NCBI RefSeq assembly: GCF_014898055.3
Contig: NW_023601543.1
Span: 16,995,433 to 17,059,432 of the forward strand
Source: Talpa occidentalis
Lineage: Eukaryota > Chordata > Mammalia > Eulipotyphla > Talpidae
DNA: 64,000 bases
Direction: 5' to 3'
Shown here: piece by piece, positions 22,600 to 34,060 of the stretch
How positions within the stretch are numbered: position 1 is the stretch's first letter
How the letters are laid out: the number at the start of each line of letters is the position of its first letter
Position numbers and translations under genes: made by a program
Notes under the pieces: model-generated
The model's database searches: none
The model's input: only the letters and a program-made list of their open reading frames with translations
Told to the model about the DNA's origin: nothing

Positions 22600-23200
22600 C
22601 ATTTCCCCCTTCTGGATGCAAGTGCTAATTCCTTCAGCTTCCAGGAGTATATTAAAGCTCTATGAAAAGGACCATGCCAAAGGTGGGTTCAAAGCCATGT
22701 GCTAACAGTTGCAACACTACTCATGATCAGGGAACAACAACAATGGAGTTTATTTAACAATCAGGAGATGGAGGAAACAGTTTCCTAGGCCACAAAATAG
22801 CTGTCTCACTCAAGATATTGTCCAGTTTGTAGTTCCAAGCAAAGGCCACTGGTACAAGATGCTATTGTCCTGCCAATGAGGGCCTGAAGGTGGTGGCATG
22901 TCAGCAAGCAGTGGACAAGGATCCAACTCACCTCAGCTGGAGACACTCAAAGGAAGGGCCGCTGCGGTGATTCCACAGTAGCCCACAGCGACAGTCTAAA
23001 AGTCAGGCTGAGCAGGGCTAAGAGCTGGACCAGATAGTGCTGGACTCAACACTGCACCAGGTGCCCTTTCAGTGGAGGGAGCACCATAGACGATGGTGAA
23101 GGACTCTCAGTGCTTTGGTTGTGCATGGCAAGGATAATAATACCTGAAAGAGAAGATCCTGTACTTCTAAAACACAAGTTGTAAAGCAGTGTTACCTCAA
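22600..23200 (-). other. GC-richer unassigned segment, possible minus-strand LTR
   Basis: About 600 bp is clearly less AT-rich than its flanks and retains a few CpGs near 22960-22990. On the minus strand it has an AATAAA near 22750 followed closely by the 3' part, which would suit an LTR polyadenylation region or a retroposed transcript end. I found no TG...CA termini with a matching TSD, so it stays unassigned. Confidence 0.25.
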
Positions 23201-23219
23201 TTAAGAAAATGTGTAAATG

Positions 23220-23491
23220 GGGCCTCCCTGTTGGCACAGGGGTTAAAGACACAGCACTATCAAGCTATCGCCAGCCCAGCAGCAGGAGTTCGATCCCCAG
23301 CTGGCCAGGGAAGTGACCCACATGGCATAGCAGACCTCTCCTGTCTTGCCCACCGCTCCCCTCAGCAGTGTACTTTAATGGATCTGCCTGTTCTGCTCCC
23401 CACTCTCTCTGGTGAATCCTTTCACCCCCTGCATCTCTGGCTTACACCCCAGCTCTTGTATGCATAAATGAATACATCTTTTAAAAAAAAT
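23220..23491 (+). mobile_element. T+ SINE, type B, with short TSD
   Basis: Starts GGGCCTCCCTGTTGGCACAG with the TTAAAGACACAGCACTATCA core that defines type B here, and ends TGCATAAATGAATACATCTTTT plus A-run. TGTAAATG flanks it at 23213-23220 and 23492-23499. Confidence 0.95.
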
Positions 23492-23499
23492 TGTAAATG

Positions 23500-25149
23500 A
23501 AACTATGTCGGTTTCTGAAGTTTTTCACCTGACTATCAAAAGGTCAAAGAATAGAAAGGCAGTAAATATAAGTTAGGAAAACTCATCAAATAAATGACAG
23601 AGTAACAATCTTTATAGTCCCTAAAGTGTATTCTGTGAAGGGGAAAATGCTAGAATACCGTATCATCACAGGAGACCAAAAAGGCCAGCATGAGCCAGAG
23701 AAGATCTTTGTGATGAGACATAATAACCTCTATAAGAACATTTGCAGCTTGAATTTAGAACTGCTATACCAAATTCTCTGGTTACTGCAAATTCACAGCT
23801 GGAGCCAACCTGCCTAATCACATTCCTTGTCAGATAAATTTCCTTTCTGCTATTATTCTACAAGTTCGTGTCAGTATGACTATACTTCCCTTAAATGTTC
23901 TAAAAACAGATGGGTATCTTATTTCTATCCTCCCCACTCTGCAGACTACAACAATAAACAGGAAACTAGGTAATTTCATAATTAGATTTTTCTGTTTTAT
24001 GTGAAATCTTGCATGTCATAACACACAACTTTCTTTATTTAAAAATATAAGACAATTCTCATTCTAAGTGGTAGCAAAAAGAGCACCTTATAAGATGTTG
24101 TGTCAGTTACTAGCAATTTCACTAATCACATATAGGTCACAAAAATGTAATTACCCATTTCCGTTAATCTCAGTAATTTATTTAAATTTGTTCATGAACC
24201 AGTTCCCTGGTGTTCATGAAAATTACTTTTTGACTTTATTGTTTTCTTAGATTTTTGAGCTGTCATTAAAGTATTTCAGATCTCTCTCTGGTATTTTGGT
24301 TAACTCTTTATTTCTGTTTCAGAAAATTGTGAACACAGTAAGTCCAAGGTTTACAAGGTTATAAGTTGGATACCACATAATGAGAAATATGGAAGCCATG
24401 GAAAATAGAGCCCTTGAAGTAAGGGATTTTAGTTGTAGAGGTTTTTAGATAAAAGGCACAATTGCTCTCATATAGTGTAGGGAAGACTTGATGGCATGAA
24501 GCTTATGGATCACTTAACTCACACATCCTTTTCAGTTAGTTTAGGGCTTGGAACATAGTTTATCACATACTTATTCAATGAAGAATTACTATCAGAATGT
24601 AAAGCAGAAATGTGGCTAACATTATATAAGATATAACATTAGATATACCATTACTACTTGCCTAAATAGTACTTAATTATATCTTTTGAAATTTTTGTGC
24701 AAGCTGTGCCAGGTTGTCTAAAAATAAAGGTAGAAAATATAAAACTGTGTTCTTTAATGTTTCTGAAAGTTTTTTGCTCTTTTAAAAATATAAAATTCCA
24801 TGTCTCTGCTTGAAATTTCTGAAATCCATTCCCCTTATATATACACAGACAATCATTGCTATTTTTGCATACATCTAGTAGCCAAGGAAATTGTCAAGTT
24901 TCATTTTCTACAGCATTCATGAAAACAGTGTATTTTTATTCAACGTCTGAAGATAAAATTGCATGGTGGTATTGAATATGCATTTGAAACGTTTTGCCAG
25001 GAGAAGCTCACATATATACAGTTCTCTACAACACATCTTGAGAATTCTAGTAATTAGATCTGTAATCAAGCAATGCATAGTTTAAAGGCCACCAAAACCA
25101 AAATCAAAGACATTTCCCTTAAAAATAAGGGAAGTTCAAGTGAAGGCCC
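23500..25149. other. Unassigned DNA, repeat-poor
   Basis: About 1.6 kb with no recognisable gene or interspersed repeat. Frames of 60-63 codons at 23626 and 24068 are featureless. Confidence 0.4.
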
Positions 25150-25400
25150 TTAATGGTAGGGTAGTGTTAAAAGCACTGGAGTTAGATAGTTCTGAATTTA
25201 AATCCCAGCTCTATGATTTAATATTTGTTTCATATGTGATCACTAGCTGTTTGATCTATCACTTACTACTTGTTTAAATTACTTAATCTTCTTAAGTCTG
25301 TTTCTTTATCTATAAAATATGGATAATCATATCAATTTTCTGTATGAATAACCAGGATTTTAGAGGACACTCAGTAATCATTATTTGAAATTGAACAAGA
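25150..25400 (+). mobile_element. MIR fragment
   Basis: MIR order is visible: AGCACTGGAGTTAGATAGTTC, AAATCCCAGCTCTATGA, TTAAATTACTTAATCTTC, TTTCTTTATCTATAAAATATGG and a trailing AGGATTTTAGAGG. About 250 bp, diverged. Confidence 0.6.
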
Positions 25401-26088
25401 AAATAGTTCCTCATCAGTTCTTATCCTAGCTCAGCTCTGTAATAAATCATGTAATCTTGAAAATATAAGTTCACTTCTCCAAGTTCAGATTTCTCACAAA
25501 AAATTGTATTTTCCATATTTCCTCACAGTTATTGAGGAATTACATGAAATGTTAATATGTAACATATTAGCTTTTCTTTCATGTATTTCCTATTTAAATG
25601 GAAGCATATCATTTTCTCCCTTTATTTATAATGACTCTAAGTAACTGTTTGAGGTTAATCTCCTTGAGAGGCTGACTACAACAGCTAACATGAGGAAAAT
25701 TTCAGGGAGCACTGGAGATAAACCACTTTTGGAAAAGAAAAAGAAAGAGATGAGTGTCCAGAGGAAGAGGTTGAGCCATAATGCAGTCTCAGTGGAAGCC
25801 TTAGCAGACTCTAAAAGAAATTGGGAAGATGAGATGATCAAAGTTAAGAGGGGCAGGACTTTCTACCCCTGCATCAGTCAGTCATTGGATGTGGGTCACT
25901 CCAGAAATATGTGTGGCCTCCACGAAGACAGCTCAGTTCACCTGGGACAATCCTAAAATGAGAAAGATAACTTGCCAGTCTACTGAAAGCATTCCCAGAA
26001 GCTGGGGTAGTAAGATCTTCATTTCTGAAGGGAGATCTGAGGGGTGAGTCAAAGTGTCTATCACAATTCATTTTCTGAACTCACAGTG
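25401..26088. other. Unassigned DNA with one small frame
   Basis: Slightly richer in GC around 25640-26060. An 88-codon plus-strand frame (25690-25956) is K/R/E-rich at its start, with no domain I recognise. A minus-strand frame overlaps it. It may be part of an old retroviral internal region or simply chance. Confidence 0.3.
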
Positions 26089-26129
26089 TTTTTATTTATT
26101 TATTTAGTTAGTTATTTAGTTAGTTAGTG
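26089..26129 (+). repeat. TTTA/GTTA microsatellite
   Basis: TTTATTTATTTATTTA passing into GTTAGTTA units, about 40 bp. Confidence 0.9.
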
Positions 26130-26269
26130 ATTGGTCAGGCCCTTGGAACCCTTCCTCCAGGATATTTGTGGGCATCTCTTCCTGGGATAATCTTAGAAAA
26201 CAAGAAACTATTGTTCCCTTAAGACACTTGCCACCTCTACATCTGTCCAATATTGATACACCCCTTTCT

Positions 26270-26375
26270 CATCTCTTCTCTCACTTGAGTTCTTCCTTTC
26301 ACTTGAATACTTACAGGCCATTGTAGGGTTATTAAAAGGTATAATGTCAATATTGTTTTATATTATCTTTATGAG
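26270..26375 (-). mobile_element. Tigger1-like fragment (TcMar-Tigger)
   Basis: CTTCCTTTCACTTGAATACTTA followed by AGGCCATTGTAGGGTTATT and AATGTCAATATTGTTTTAT matches my memory of the region around the transposase start in Tigger1, in minus orientation. Only about 100 bp is preserved. Confidence 0.65.
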
Positions 26376-26734
26376 AGATACACTGTTCATGTCATGTTTT
26401 ACATTCAAATTTCTCTATAATAAAAGACTGATTTTTAGCATTTCCCATATTTTGTTTTATAAATATTCCCACCATGGCTGATTTCAAGCTACTAAGTTGA
26501 TATCCTGAATGTGGATTTGGAAAGGGTTACAAACATTTGACTATTTGAGAGCTGGTGTGGTCTAATTCCAGCATACCTCCTCATCCTCAGATAGCATCTC
26601 TGCTGGTCTCGGTGACTTACCTGGTGGTGTGACCCAGAATTTCATCCTTGAGGCCCTGAATGCCATGGCCTTCTCAGGTGAAGATTTCTGCACTTGTACA
26701 CTTACCAACTTAAAAAAATAAAAACCAATAAAAA
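26376..26734. other. Unassigned DNA
   Basis: No recognisable gene or repeat. Confidence 0.35.
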
Positions 26735-26965
26735 AACACAGACAATCTCAATCGACATTTCTCCAAAGAAGACATACAATTGATCAAAAAGCACATGAAA
26801 AAGTGTTCCTCATCATTTATTAAAGAAATTAAAATCTAAACCATGAGATTCCATTTTACACCTGTGAAAATTCCCCCTATAAAAAAGACCAGAAACAAGT
26901 GTTGTCAAGGATGTGGAGAAAAAGGAGCCCTCCTACACTGTTAAATAGGGATGTAGACTAGTTCT
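26735..26965 (+). mobile_element. L1 ORF2 fragment
   Basis: CGACATTTCTCCAAAGAAGA, AAAAAGCACATGAAAAAGTG, CCATGAGATTCCATTTTACACC and AAGTGTTGTCAAGGATGTGG form the standard ORF2 3' order on the plus strand. It abuts a minus-strand L1 at 26975. Confidence 0.72.
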
Positions 26966-26974
26966 CAGTATTTT

Positions 26975-28310
26975 GATAGGGAATGTTTGAAAAAATCTGT
27001 TGATTGCTTTAGGTAGGCATTTAAATGATGATAATTCTTTCAATCAGTGAGCACAAAATATTTTTCCATTACTTTGTGTCTTCACAGAGTCTTTCAACAC
27101 TGTCTATAGTTTTCAGTGTACAGATTATTCACCTCCTTGGATATATTTATTTCTTGATGTTTTATTCCTTTTTATAATATAAATGGGATTATTAATTTCT
27201 CTGAGAGTTCATGTTTGTATATAGAAATGCAACAGATTTTTTTTTCTATATTGATTTTGTAGCTTGTAGCTTTTTTGTATTTGTTTATTTCTACTAGTAT
27301 TTTAGTGGAATATTTAGGGTTTTCCATGTATAAATTTATGTCATTTGTAAATCATGACATTTTTAGTGCTTTCAAGTTTTTTCAAGTTCAAGTGCTTTCA
27401 AATTTTCAAGCCTTTTGCTTCTTTTTCTTTCCTAATTACTCTGATTAGGACTTCTAATAAAATGCTGAGTAGTAGAAGTGAGAGTGGCATCCTTGTCTTA
27501 TTCCTTATCTTAAAGAAAATATTACAGTTTTCCACTATTACCATGTTAGCTGTGAGTTTATCATATATTGTCTTTATTGTGTTGATGTACTTTCCTTCTA
27601 TATCCATTTCATTGAGAGTTTTTAGGTGCAAATGGACGTTGAATATTGTCAATTATTTTTCTCTATTGAAGTGGTCATATGATTTTTATTCATTCTTTTG
27701 TTGATGTGGGATGTCATATTGATTTATTTGCATGTATTGAGCCATCTTTGCATCCCTGTAATAAATTCCACTTGACTGTGGGTATGATACTTTTAATGTG
27801 TTGTTGAGTTTGATTTGCTGATTTTTTTGAGGAAATTCATGTGTGTTCATTGAAGATAGTGGCTTTAATTTCCTTGTTTTTCTTTTTCTGTGGCCTTTTA
27901 AGATGGATTAGCAGCATTCCCACCCCTTCAATATTTTGGAAGACTTTGAGAAGGATAGGTACTAAATTTTCTTTGAATGTGTGGTAGAATTCACTGGTAA
28001 AGCCATCTAATCCTGGACATTCTGGATGGGCGGGGTAAGGGGAGGAACTGGAGGAGGTGTTAATTCATGTTTTACTATCCGTATAGTAATTGATCTGTTC
28101 ACATTTTCTAACTCTTCATGATTCAGTCTTGGAAGGTTATGTGATTTTAAGAAATTATCCATTTCTTATAGGTTGTCCAGTTTGTTGGCATATAGAAATA
28201 CATAGTAGTCTTAATGCTTTGCATTTCTGTGGCATCTGTTATAATTTCTCTTTAATTTCTGATTTTATTTATTTGAATCTCTTTCTTGTTGAGTCTACAG
28301 CAAATTTTAG
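26975..28310 (-). mobile_element. Minus-strand L1, ORF2 reverse-transcriptase region
   Basis: Antisense L1 words in order: CAATCAGTGAGCACAAAATA, AAATGGGATTATTAATTTCTC, GAGAGTGGCATCCTTGTCTT, ATGTTAGCTGTGAG, TTGAGCCATCTTTGCATCCC, TGAGAAGGATAGGTAC, GTAAAGCCATCTAATCCTGG, AGTCTTGGAAGGTTATG and TTTGTTGGCATATAG. Frames up to 116 codons on either strand are relics or shadows. The segment joins the plus-strand L1 piece head to head. Confidence 0.78.
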
Positions 28311-29439
28311 GACTTGGTGCCAATAAAAAGAAAAGTGCATTACATATGTAAGAAACTTCTCTAACATGATAGAGAGGACTTATTTTCAAAGAAGAGTAGT
28401 GATATACTTAAAACTACTTATTTGTTATACTACTATACAAATCCTATACAAATCCATATACATGCCCTCTGGAAAAATAGGAAAATCATATTCCTGTTTA
28501 AGATATACATAGTACCATTTTCTGATATTACATTAAATGTTTATTTCAGCAAGTCATGTTACTCTATATTAATAGCCATACATAGGATACATGCGATTAA
28601 AAAATGAAGGCCTACTTGAGGAATATTAGTGATGTTGCTATTGACATGCTTTACCCTAATGTCTGCACTGTATGAATAGTGTATACCTGATCTGCACTAC
28701 ATAAATAGATCTGCAAAAGGCTTTTAAATATTATGATGTTTTCAGATCACTTTTCTCTGTATAGGTGTTATTTATTACTGTTTTTTTTTTTTTAAGAATT
28801 CTAACCAGTGTAGTGAGACTTCAAAAATGAAGTGCTTGTGAAAGCATGATAATAGAATAAAATATGTTCTTATTTGTTGATAGCTTGAATGAGTGCTGGA
28901 AAATCTAAAAGAACCATGTCACTCTGGCTTGCATTAATTCGTACTGACAAAACACAAAATACCAACCAAATTTGTTCTAAAACACAATATTCATTTTGAA
29001 AATAGTTTTAAAACTAAGCCTGTGAGATTTAAAAAGTCAGAAAATACTATAATAACAGGGATAATGGACTGTAGCAGATGGAGTGTGAATCACTATAGTA
29101 ACATTTTCAGTGAAACAGACTTGTCTTTTCCTAAAAATTGACCTAATTATATAAGAAGTTTAAACATATGACAAAATAAAAAATCCAAAAGTAACACAAA
29201 AATGAAGAATTTATATGGGTATCTTAATGTTACCCCAATTAAAAATAAATAAATAATGTTTAGTGTTAGCATACTTGATAGTATCTTTGGAAGAAAATTT
29301 GATTTAAAAATCTGTATAGATACATATCTTATATAAACTTCATATAAATGCTAACAAATAAAAGATTAAATATTGTCTCATGCCATAGCAAGACTAGCAG
29401 GAATTAGAATAAGGTATATGTAAGATCTTTAGATGAATG
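28311..29439. other. Unassigned DNA, repeat-poor
   Basis: About 1.1 kb with no recognisable gene or repeat; very AT-rich. Confidence 0.4.
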
Positions 29440-30170
29440 ATAACTTTCCATAATTTGAAGTACTGGGAAAGTTTAAAAGGTAAGATTGACAGATTCAATT
29501 ATACAAAATGTGGAACATCTATTCAATAGAGTATGAAATAAAAAAGGGGGGAAACTATGCATTGATATCAATATGACAGATCAAAAATGAATATCAATAA
29601 TGAACCAAAAAAGATTCTAATTCTTAAGAATATAATTAAGATGGTATTGAATAAAATGAATGACTGCTCAGTGAAGTCAAAAAGAAAACACAGGAAGGGA
29701 ACTAAGGAAAATTGTGCAGCCTCACCAGTAAGTAAAGCAATGCAATTTGAAACAATGAGGTGCCAATTTGCACCTATTGAACTAAACATATCGAGTGTAC
29801 TCAAATCAGACAAGCCTTTGATTAAGTTTGTATACTCTACCCTTGTTGGTATCACTGTACACTTGCATAAGTTGTAAAGTAATTCGACAATGTATACCAA
29901 GAGCCATAAAATTTTGACCATTTATTTTACTCTTGGGAATTGGGCTTAAGGAATTATGTTAGAGAGTTATCAATAATTGCAAAGAATTAGACTTAGATAC
30001 ATATCCAAAAATAGTTAAATGGATAAGTAAATTACAGAATGGAAAAAAAGCATTATAGTTGTAAACATGTAACAACATGAGAAATATGATTAAGGCATTA
30101 GTTATTAAGTAAATGGAGGATGCCATTTAGAGAACAATACATATATAGAGAAATATGCAAGTGCAGTTGT
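29440..30170 (+). mobile_element. Old L1/HAL1-like 3' fragment
   Basis: AATTTGAAACAATGAGGTGCC, AATTTGCACCTATTGAAC, TACTCTTGGGAATTGGGC and ATAGTTAAATGGATAAGTAAAT, then AATATGCAAGTG, follow the order of an old L1 or HAL1 3' segment. Overlapping frames of 96 and 117 codons on opposite strands lie in it; neither looks like a host gene. Confidence 0.45.
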
Positions 30171-31439
30171 GGATTTAACGAGTACTACTTAACAACTTGA
30201 ACTGTATACATTGATTTGTGCTTAGTGTGCATTTATATGTATTATCACTTCTTATGATATAAAACTTTGGATAAGTGACATTTAGGTTTTTCTTTTTTAA
30301 TAATTACAATAAACAAAAGGATAAGCTATCTTTCTGGATATAAGACACAGTTAACTGTAAACCTAGAGGTATATTAGAAATTATCTCAATGAAAATATAT
30401 GATGTATAAACATTTCTAAACATTAATGAAAATATTTTTATTATCTTCAACTTAGTGTTTCAACACTTAGTTTACTTTGCACTATTAGTTAAAATGCCAT
30501 TGTTATGCCTTGAGTGGAAAATAGTTGTGTGATCATTGCTTATTGATTTCAGCAATGGCTTAACAAAGGAGTTGCAACTTAAAATATATAGTTTATTTTA
30601 AAGATGTGAATTAGTCTTCACTTTTCTCTCTTTGGAGTATTGATTTTTAGCTATGTGAAAATGTGAACTTAATCAATATGTGCAAAGAAGCAGAAATTCT
30701 AGTGGCATGCATATAAACGCTTGATCCCAAACCATTTGATTTATAACATCTATTTAAAAGAAGGCCCCTTTAAACTCTAGAAATATGCTATAGAGCCTAT
30801 TTCTATTGATTAGCACTTTTAACACTTTAAAGACATTAAAGATATTGTTATTCCGTATTTTTTAAAACAACAACAATAACAGCAAAGGTAGCCCATTGTA
30901 GTTCGTGACTTTTGACATTTGTGACAGCTTTGGTACAATTCTGTGCCTGCTAGTCCCAGTGCCACAATAGCAACTCTTTTTGCCACAGGTAAAGATGGTA
31001 AACCTTAAACCAGGTATTTTCCATGTAAGTCTCTTTCAGAGGAGAAAGAAAGAACAGACAAATGACGGAAAAAGAGAAAGCAGCTTGATATACTCATTAA
31101 ATATATGGATTCTTAAGCTACATTGCTGCAGTCCAAATCCTAACCCTTTAATTTAATAGCTGAATCTTGGACAAGTTACAGTTTCTCTCCATTTCACAGG
31201 TTCCATGAAAAATGTTTTGCTTTTTCTAACTGCATGTTTTGCAGTTTGATTTTGTTCTCTCTATACCTTTATTCCTTGTCATGAAGTGGTACCTAATACA
31301 CCCCAAGAACATACTTTCTGTTATCATTAAATAAAAGTACCTATAAATGTAACAGTACTCCATTGTTTACTAACATATTTGCTATGAAGCTAGATCTATG
31401 TTAAGTGCTCTTAACATGCACATACTCACACACACACAA
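30171..31439. other. Unassigned DNA, with a weak MIR-like patch
   Basis: No gene seen. Around 31090-31200 there is a possible MIR piece (TAGCTGAATCTTGGACAAGTTAC, then TTTCTCTCCATTTCACAGG), too diverged for a separate call. Confidence 0.35.
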
Positions 31440-31605
31440 TTTTAAAAGGGGTGGGAGGAAACTTTTAGAGGTGATGAATATGTTTATGCCATTGACTGTG
31501 GTACTGGCTTCATTAATGTGTATTTGTCTCCAAATTTATCAAGTCGTATACAATTATGTATTTTTGTATGTCAATCAGATGTAAATGAAGTGTTTTATAG
31601 TATCA
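31440..31605 (+). mobile_element. L1 3' terminal fragment
   Basis: ACTTTTAGAGGTGATGAATATG, GTTTATGCCATTGACTGTGG, CTCCAAATTTATCAAGTCG and TATTTTTGTATGTCAATCAG match the end of an L1M-type 3' UTR. It is short and 5' truncated. Confidence 0.65.
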
Positions 31606-31639
31606 ATTCAGATGTATTTCACACGTTTTCAAATGAAAA

Positions 31640-32720
31640 AATTCATATGAATGAATAATTTTTGTTAATATTCTCAGTTATGTTAAAATTCTTATGAATT
31701 CTTTATTGACTAGTAGATTCTTAATGTAATTTAGCATTTCTGAGTGTATAGGATTTGGGCCATTTCCTATGATTCTAGGTAGAACCTGAACTGTATGATA
31801 CAAATTCTTAAAATGTTTTCACTGGGCTGTGGTACCTTACATACAATGAGTTTTCCAAATATTTTGTGTATATTTTAGAAGATTGTGTGTTTGAAAATCA
31901 TTGGGGGCAGGGGTCTAGATAGGTATTCCTTGAATTAAGGGCATTAATTGTGTTATGCAAAATTTCTATATCTTTATTATGTTAATTTTTCTCTTGACCT
32001 ATAAATATTTGAGAGATATGTCTTTATCTTTTACAATGATGTAGAATTATCCATTATTTCCCTTTGGTTCTATCAACTGTTGCATTAAACATTCAAGACT
32101 ATATTAGGCATTAAAACTCTCACTTTCTTATGTCTCCCTGGTAAGTAAAACTTTTTATCTTAATGAATATTCTTTTGCCCAAATAATGCTTTCCAATTTT
32201 GTATTTTATTTGTAAGATTTTATTTATTTTGTTGAAGAACTGTTGTATTTCTGGTGTAGGCCAGAAATACAGGGGGTTAAGAGGACTCACCAGAGACAGA
32301 GTGAGGAGCAGAGCAGGCTGATTTACTGAAATACACTGCTAAGGAAAGCAGTGAGTGAGACAGCAGAGGTCTGTTGCACCATATGGGTTAGCTCCCTGGC
32401 TGGGGATGGAAATCAGGCCACAGCAGTTATAGCATGATAGCAATGAGACTTACCCCCTATCTCACCTGGGAGGCCCCCTTCAATTTTTTACTTTTTTGAT
32501 AATACTGTGGCTATCCCAGCTTTTTTTGGTCACTATTCCTGGTTAGTATTATCCCTTTGTTCCCAAATTTTAGCTCCTGGTATCAGCACTTGCACCCAGG
32601 ACATCCTAAAATTTCATGTTCTGTGGCTATTCACCTCTCAGCTTCCAGCTCACTGCTCTTCTTTCTTTATAGTTTTCTTGTTTTTGGTTTTGGCTTTTGT
32701 TGATTTCATTTAGTTCAGGC
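31640..32720 (-). mobile_element. Minus-strand L1 ORF2 fragment, split by a SINE
   Basis: Antisense L1 words: TTGACCTATAAATATTTGAG, GATGTAGAATTATCCATTATTTCCC, TTCTATCAACTGTTGCATT, then after the SINE AATACTGTGGCTATCCCAGC and TTTTTTTGGTCACTATTCCTGG. The first 150 bp is less certain. A SINE occupies 32210-32477. Confidence 0.5.
32210..32477 (-). mobile_element. T+ SINE, type B, diverged
   Basis: Minus-strand copy: left AAGATTTTATTTATTTTGTTG, right CCTATCTCACCTGGGAGGCCCC. It is one of the most diverged copies, with a TTCCAATTTT/TTCAATTTTT near-match at its ends as a possible TSD. It interrupts a minus-strand L1. Confidence 0.9.
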
Positions 32721-33134
32721 TTAAAAAAAACATATTTAAATAACATGAGTTCACTGTAACTTATCTAATATATAAATGTAATATGTAGAATATTCTGTCT
32801 GGCATTCTGCCAGAAACTAGTCTTTGCTAGGCTTTTGACATTAGTAATATCTAAATAAGCTACTTTATTCAAATTGTATGTGTATAGGCATTTTAAATCT
32901 GGTATGGTACTGTGTTCCTTAAGAATGAAAGCAACATAAGTGTCCTTTCAAGATAGAAATCCATCCCCGATTCAAACCTTTACTGTATTCCTGAGCTGGC
33001 CCATGGATTTCATGTGTGCCCTGCTCTCTTGCCTGAGTTCCACAAGTGTATATTGCATCTTTTCACCTAGAGTGGAAATAGTGACAAAAAAAATGTTTAT
33101 TGGCCAGTATTTCAATTGTGAGTCAGTGTTCAAG
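32721..33134. other. Unassigned DNA
   Basis: No recognisable gene or repeat. The 131-codon frame starting at 32940 is open only because it runs into the SINE at 33148. Confidence 0.4.
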
Positions 33135-33147
33135 AATGTAATTGTAG

Positions 33148-33380
33148 GGCCTTCCCTGGTGGCACAGCGGTTGAGCAGCCTCTGCAGCGCCGGTTTGATC
33201 CCAGCCACCGTGGAGGGTGGTGCGCAGACCTCTCCTGCTGCCCGCTGCTCCCCTCAGCAGTGTACTTCGGTCCTTCTGCCTGATCTGCTCCCCTCTCTGG
33301 CTTTGGTGAATTCTCTCACCCTCCCGTGCTTCTGACTGTACCCAGTGCTTGTATAAATAAATAAATAAATCTTTAAAAAA
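33148..33380 (+). mobile_element. T+ SINE, type A, with internal deletion and 13-bp TSD
   Basis: Head GGCCTTCCCTGGTGGCACAGCGGTTGAG is joined directly to CAGCCTCTGCAGCGCCGG, so about 20-25 bases between the A and B boxes are missing, plus a second small gap near the GGAGGGTGGTGCGC site. TSD AATGTAATTGTAG / AATGTAATTATAG (33135-33147 and 33381-33393), one mismatch. Confidence 0.96.
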
Positions 33381-33597
33381 AATGTAATTATAGAAAACAT
33401 TAGTATAGATTTTGTAGATAATTAATACTATGCTTTATTCTAACTTAAATATTTGAATACTTAAAATAGCCAAGTTATTTATTTAACATGCTGTTTAATT
33501 GTTTTACTTTGAGGCTGGCTCTAGAAATGTACTACATAATACAGTAGCCACTAGCTACATGGGGTATTGAACACTTGAAATGTGGCCAGTTTGGAAC

Positions 33598-34060
33598 ATA
33601 TACGAACAATCCAAGTGTCCATTGACAGATGAATGGATAAAGAAACGGTGATGTACAGTCATGTGCCTCCTAATGACATTTTGGTGAATAGTAGAACACA
33701 TGTGAAGTGATCCCTATATATAACCTATGTATGTAGTATGATATACCTCCTAGGTTTGTGTGAGTATACCCTATGATGTTTGCACAATAACAAAATAACC
33801 TAACAATATATTTTTCAGAATCTATTCCCACTCTTAAGTAAAACTGATTGTATACATATAATGGAATACTATTTAGCCTTTAAAAAAAAATCTTGCCATT
33901 TGCGACAATATAGACGAAACTGAAGACTTTAAGCTAAGTGGAAGAGGTAAGTTGGAGAAACACAGACACTGCATGATTTTATATCTGTTAAGTATCTTAA
34001 ATAGTCAAACTCATAGCTGATGCAGTATCTTGATATTGTACTCATCACTAAATTAAAATT
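33598..34060 (+). mobile_element. L1 3' fragment, split by a DNA transposon
   Basis: CAATCCAAGTGTCCATTGACAG and ATGAATGGATAAAGAAAC precede the insert; TACATATAATGGAATACTATTTAGCC and ATCTTGCCATTTGCGACAATA follow it. These pieces are contiguous in L1, so the DNA element at 33656-33850 inserted cleanly. Upstream (33531-33597), CAGTAGCCACTAGCTACATGG and GAACACTTGAAATGTGGCC suggest another old DNA-transposon scrap. Confidence 0.68.
33656..33850 (+). mobile_element. Tc1/mariner-type non-autonomous element (Kanga-like) with TA TSD
   Basis: Starts CAGTCATGTGCCTCCTAATG and ends near CTCTTAAGTAAAACTGATTG, which are decayed inverted termini (CAGTCATG versus the complement of ACTGATTG). TA lies immediately before (33654-33655) and after (33851-33852), the TcMar signature. 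Internal words CTCCTAGGTTTGTGTGAGTA and CCTATGATGTTTGCACAATAAC match a family I recall as Kanga1. The name is tentative; the structure is clear. Confidence 0.75.

Noticed and set aside
25690..25956. 88-codon lysine-rich frame as a small gene
   Set aside because: No recognisable domain, an overlapping opposite frame, and no conservation evidence available; left as unassigned.
29568..29921. 117-codon minus-strand frame
   Set aside because: It lies in an L1/HAL1-like segment with a 96-codon frame opposite; neither resembles a host protein.
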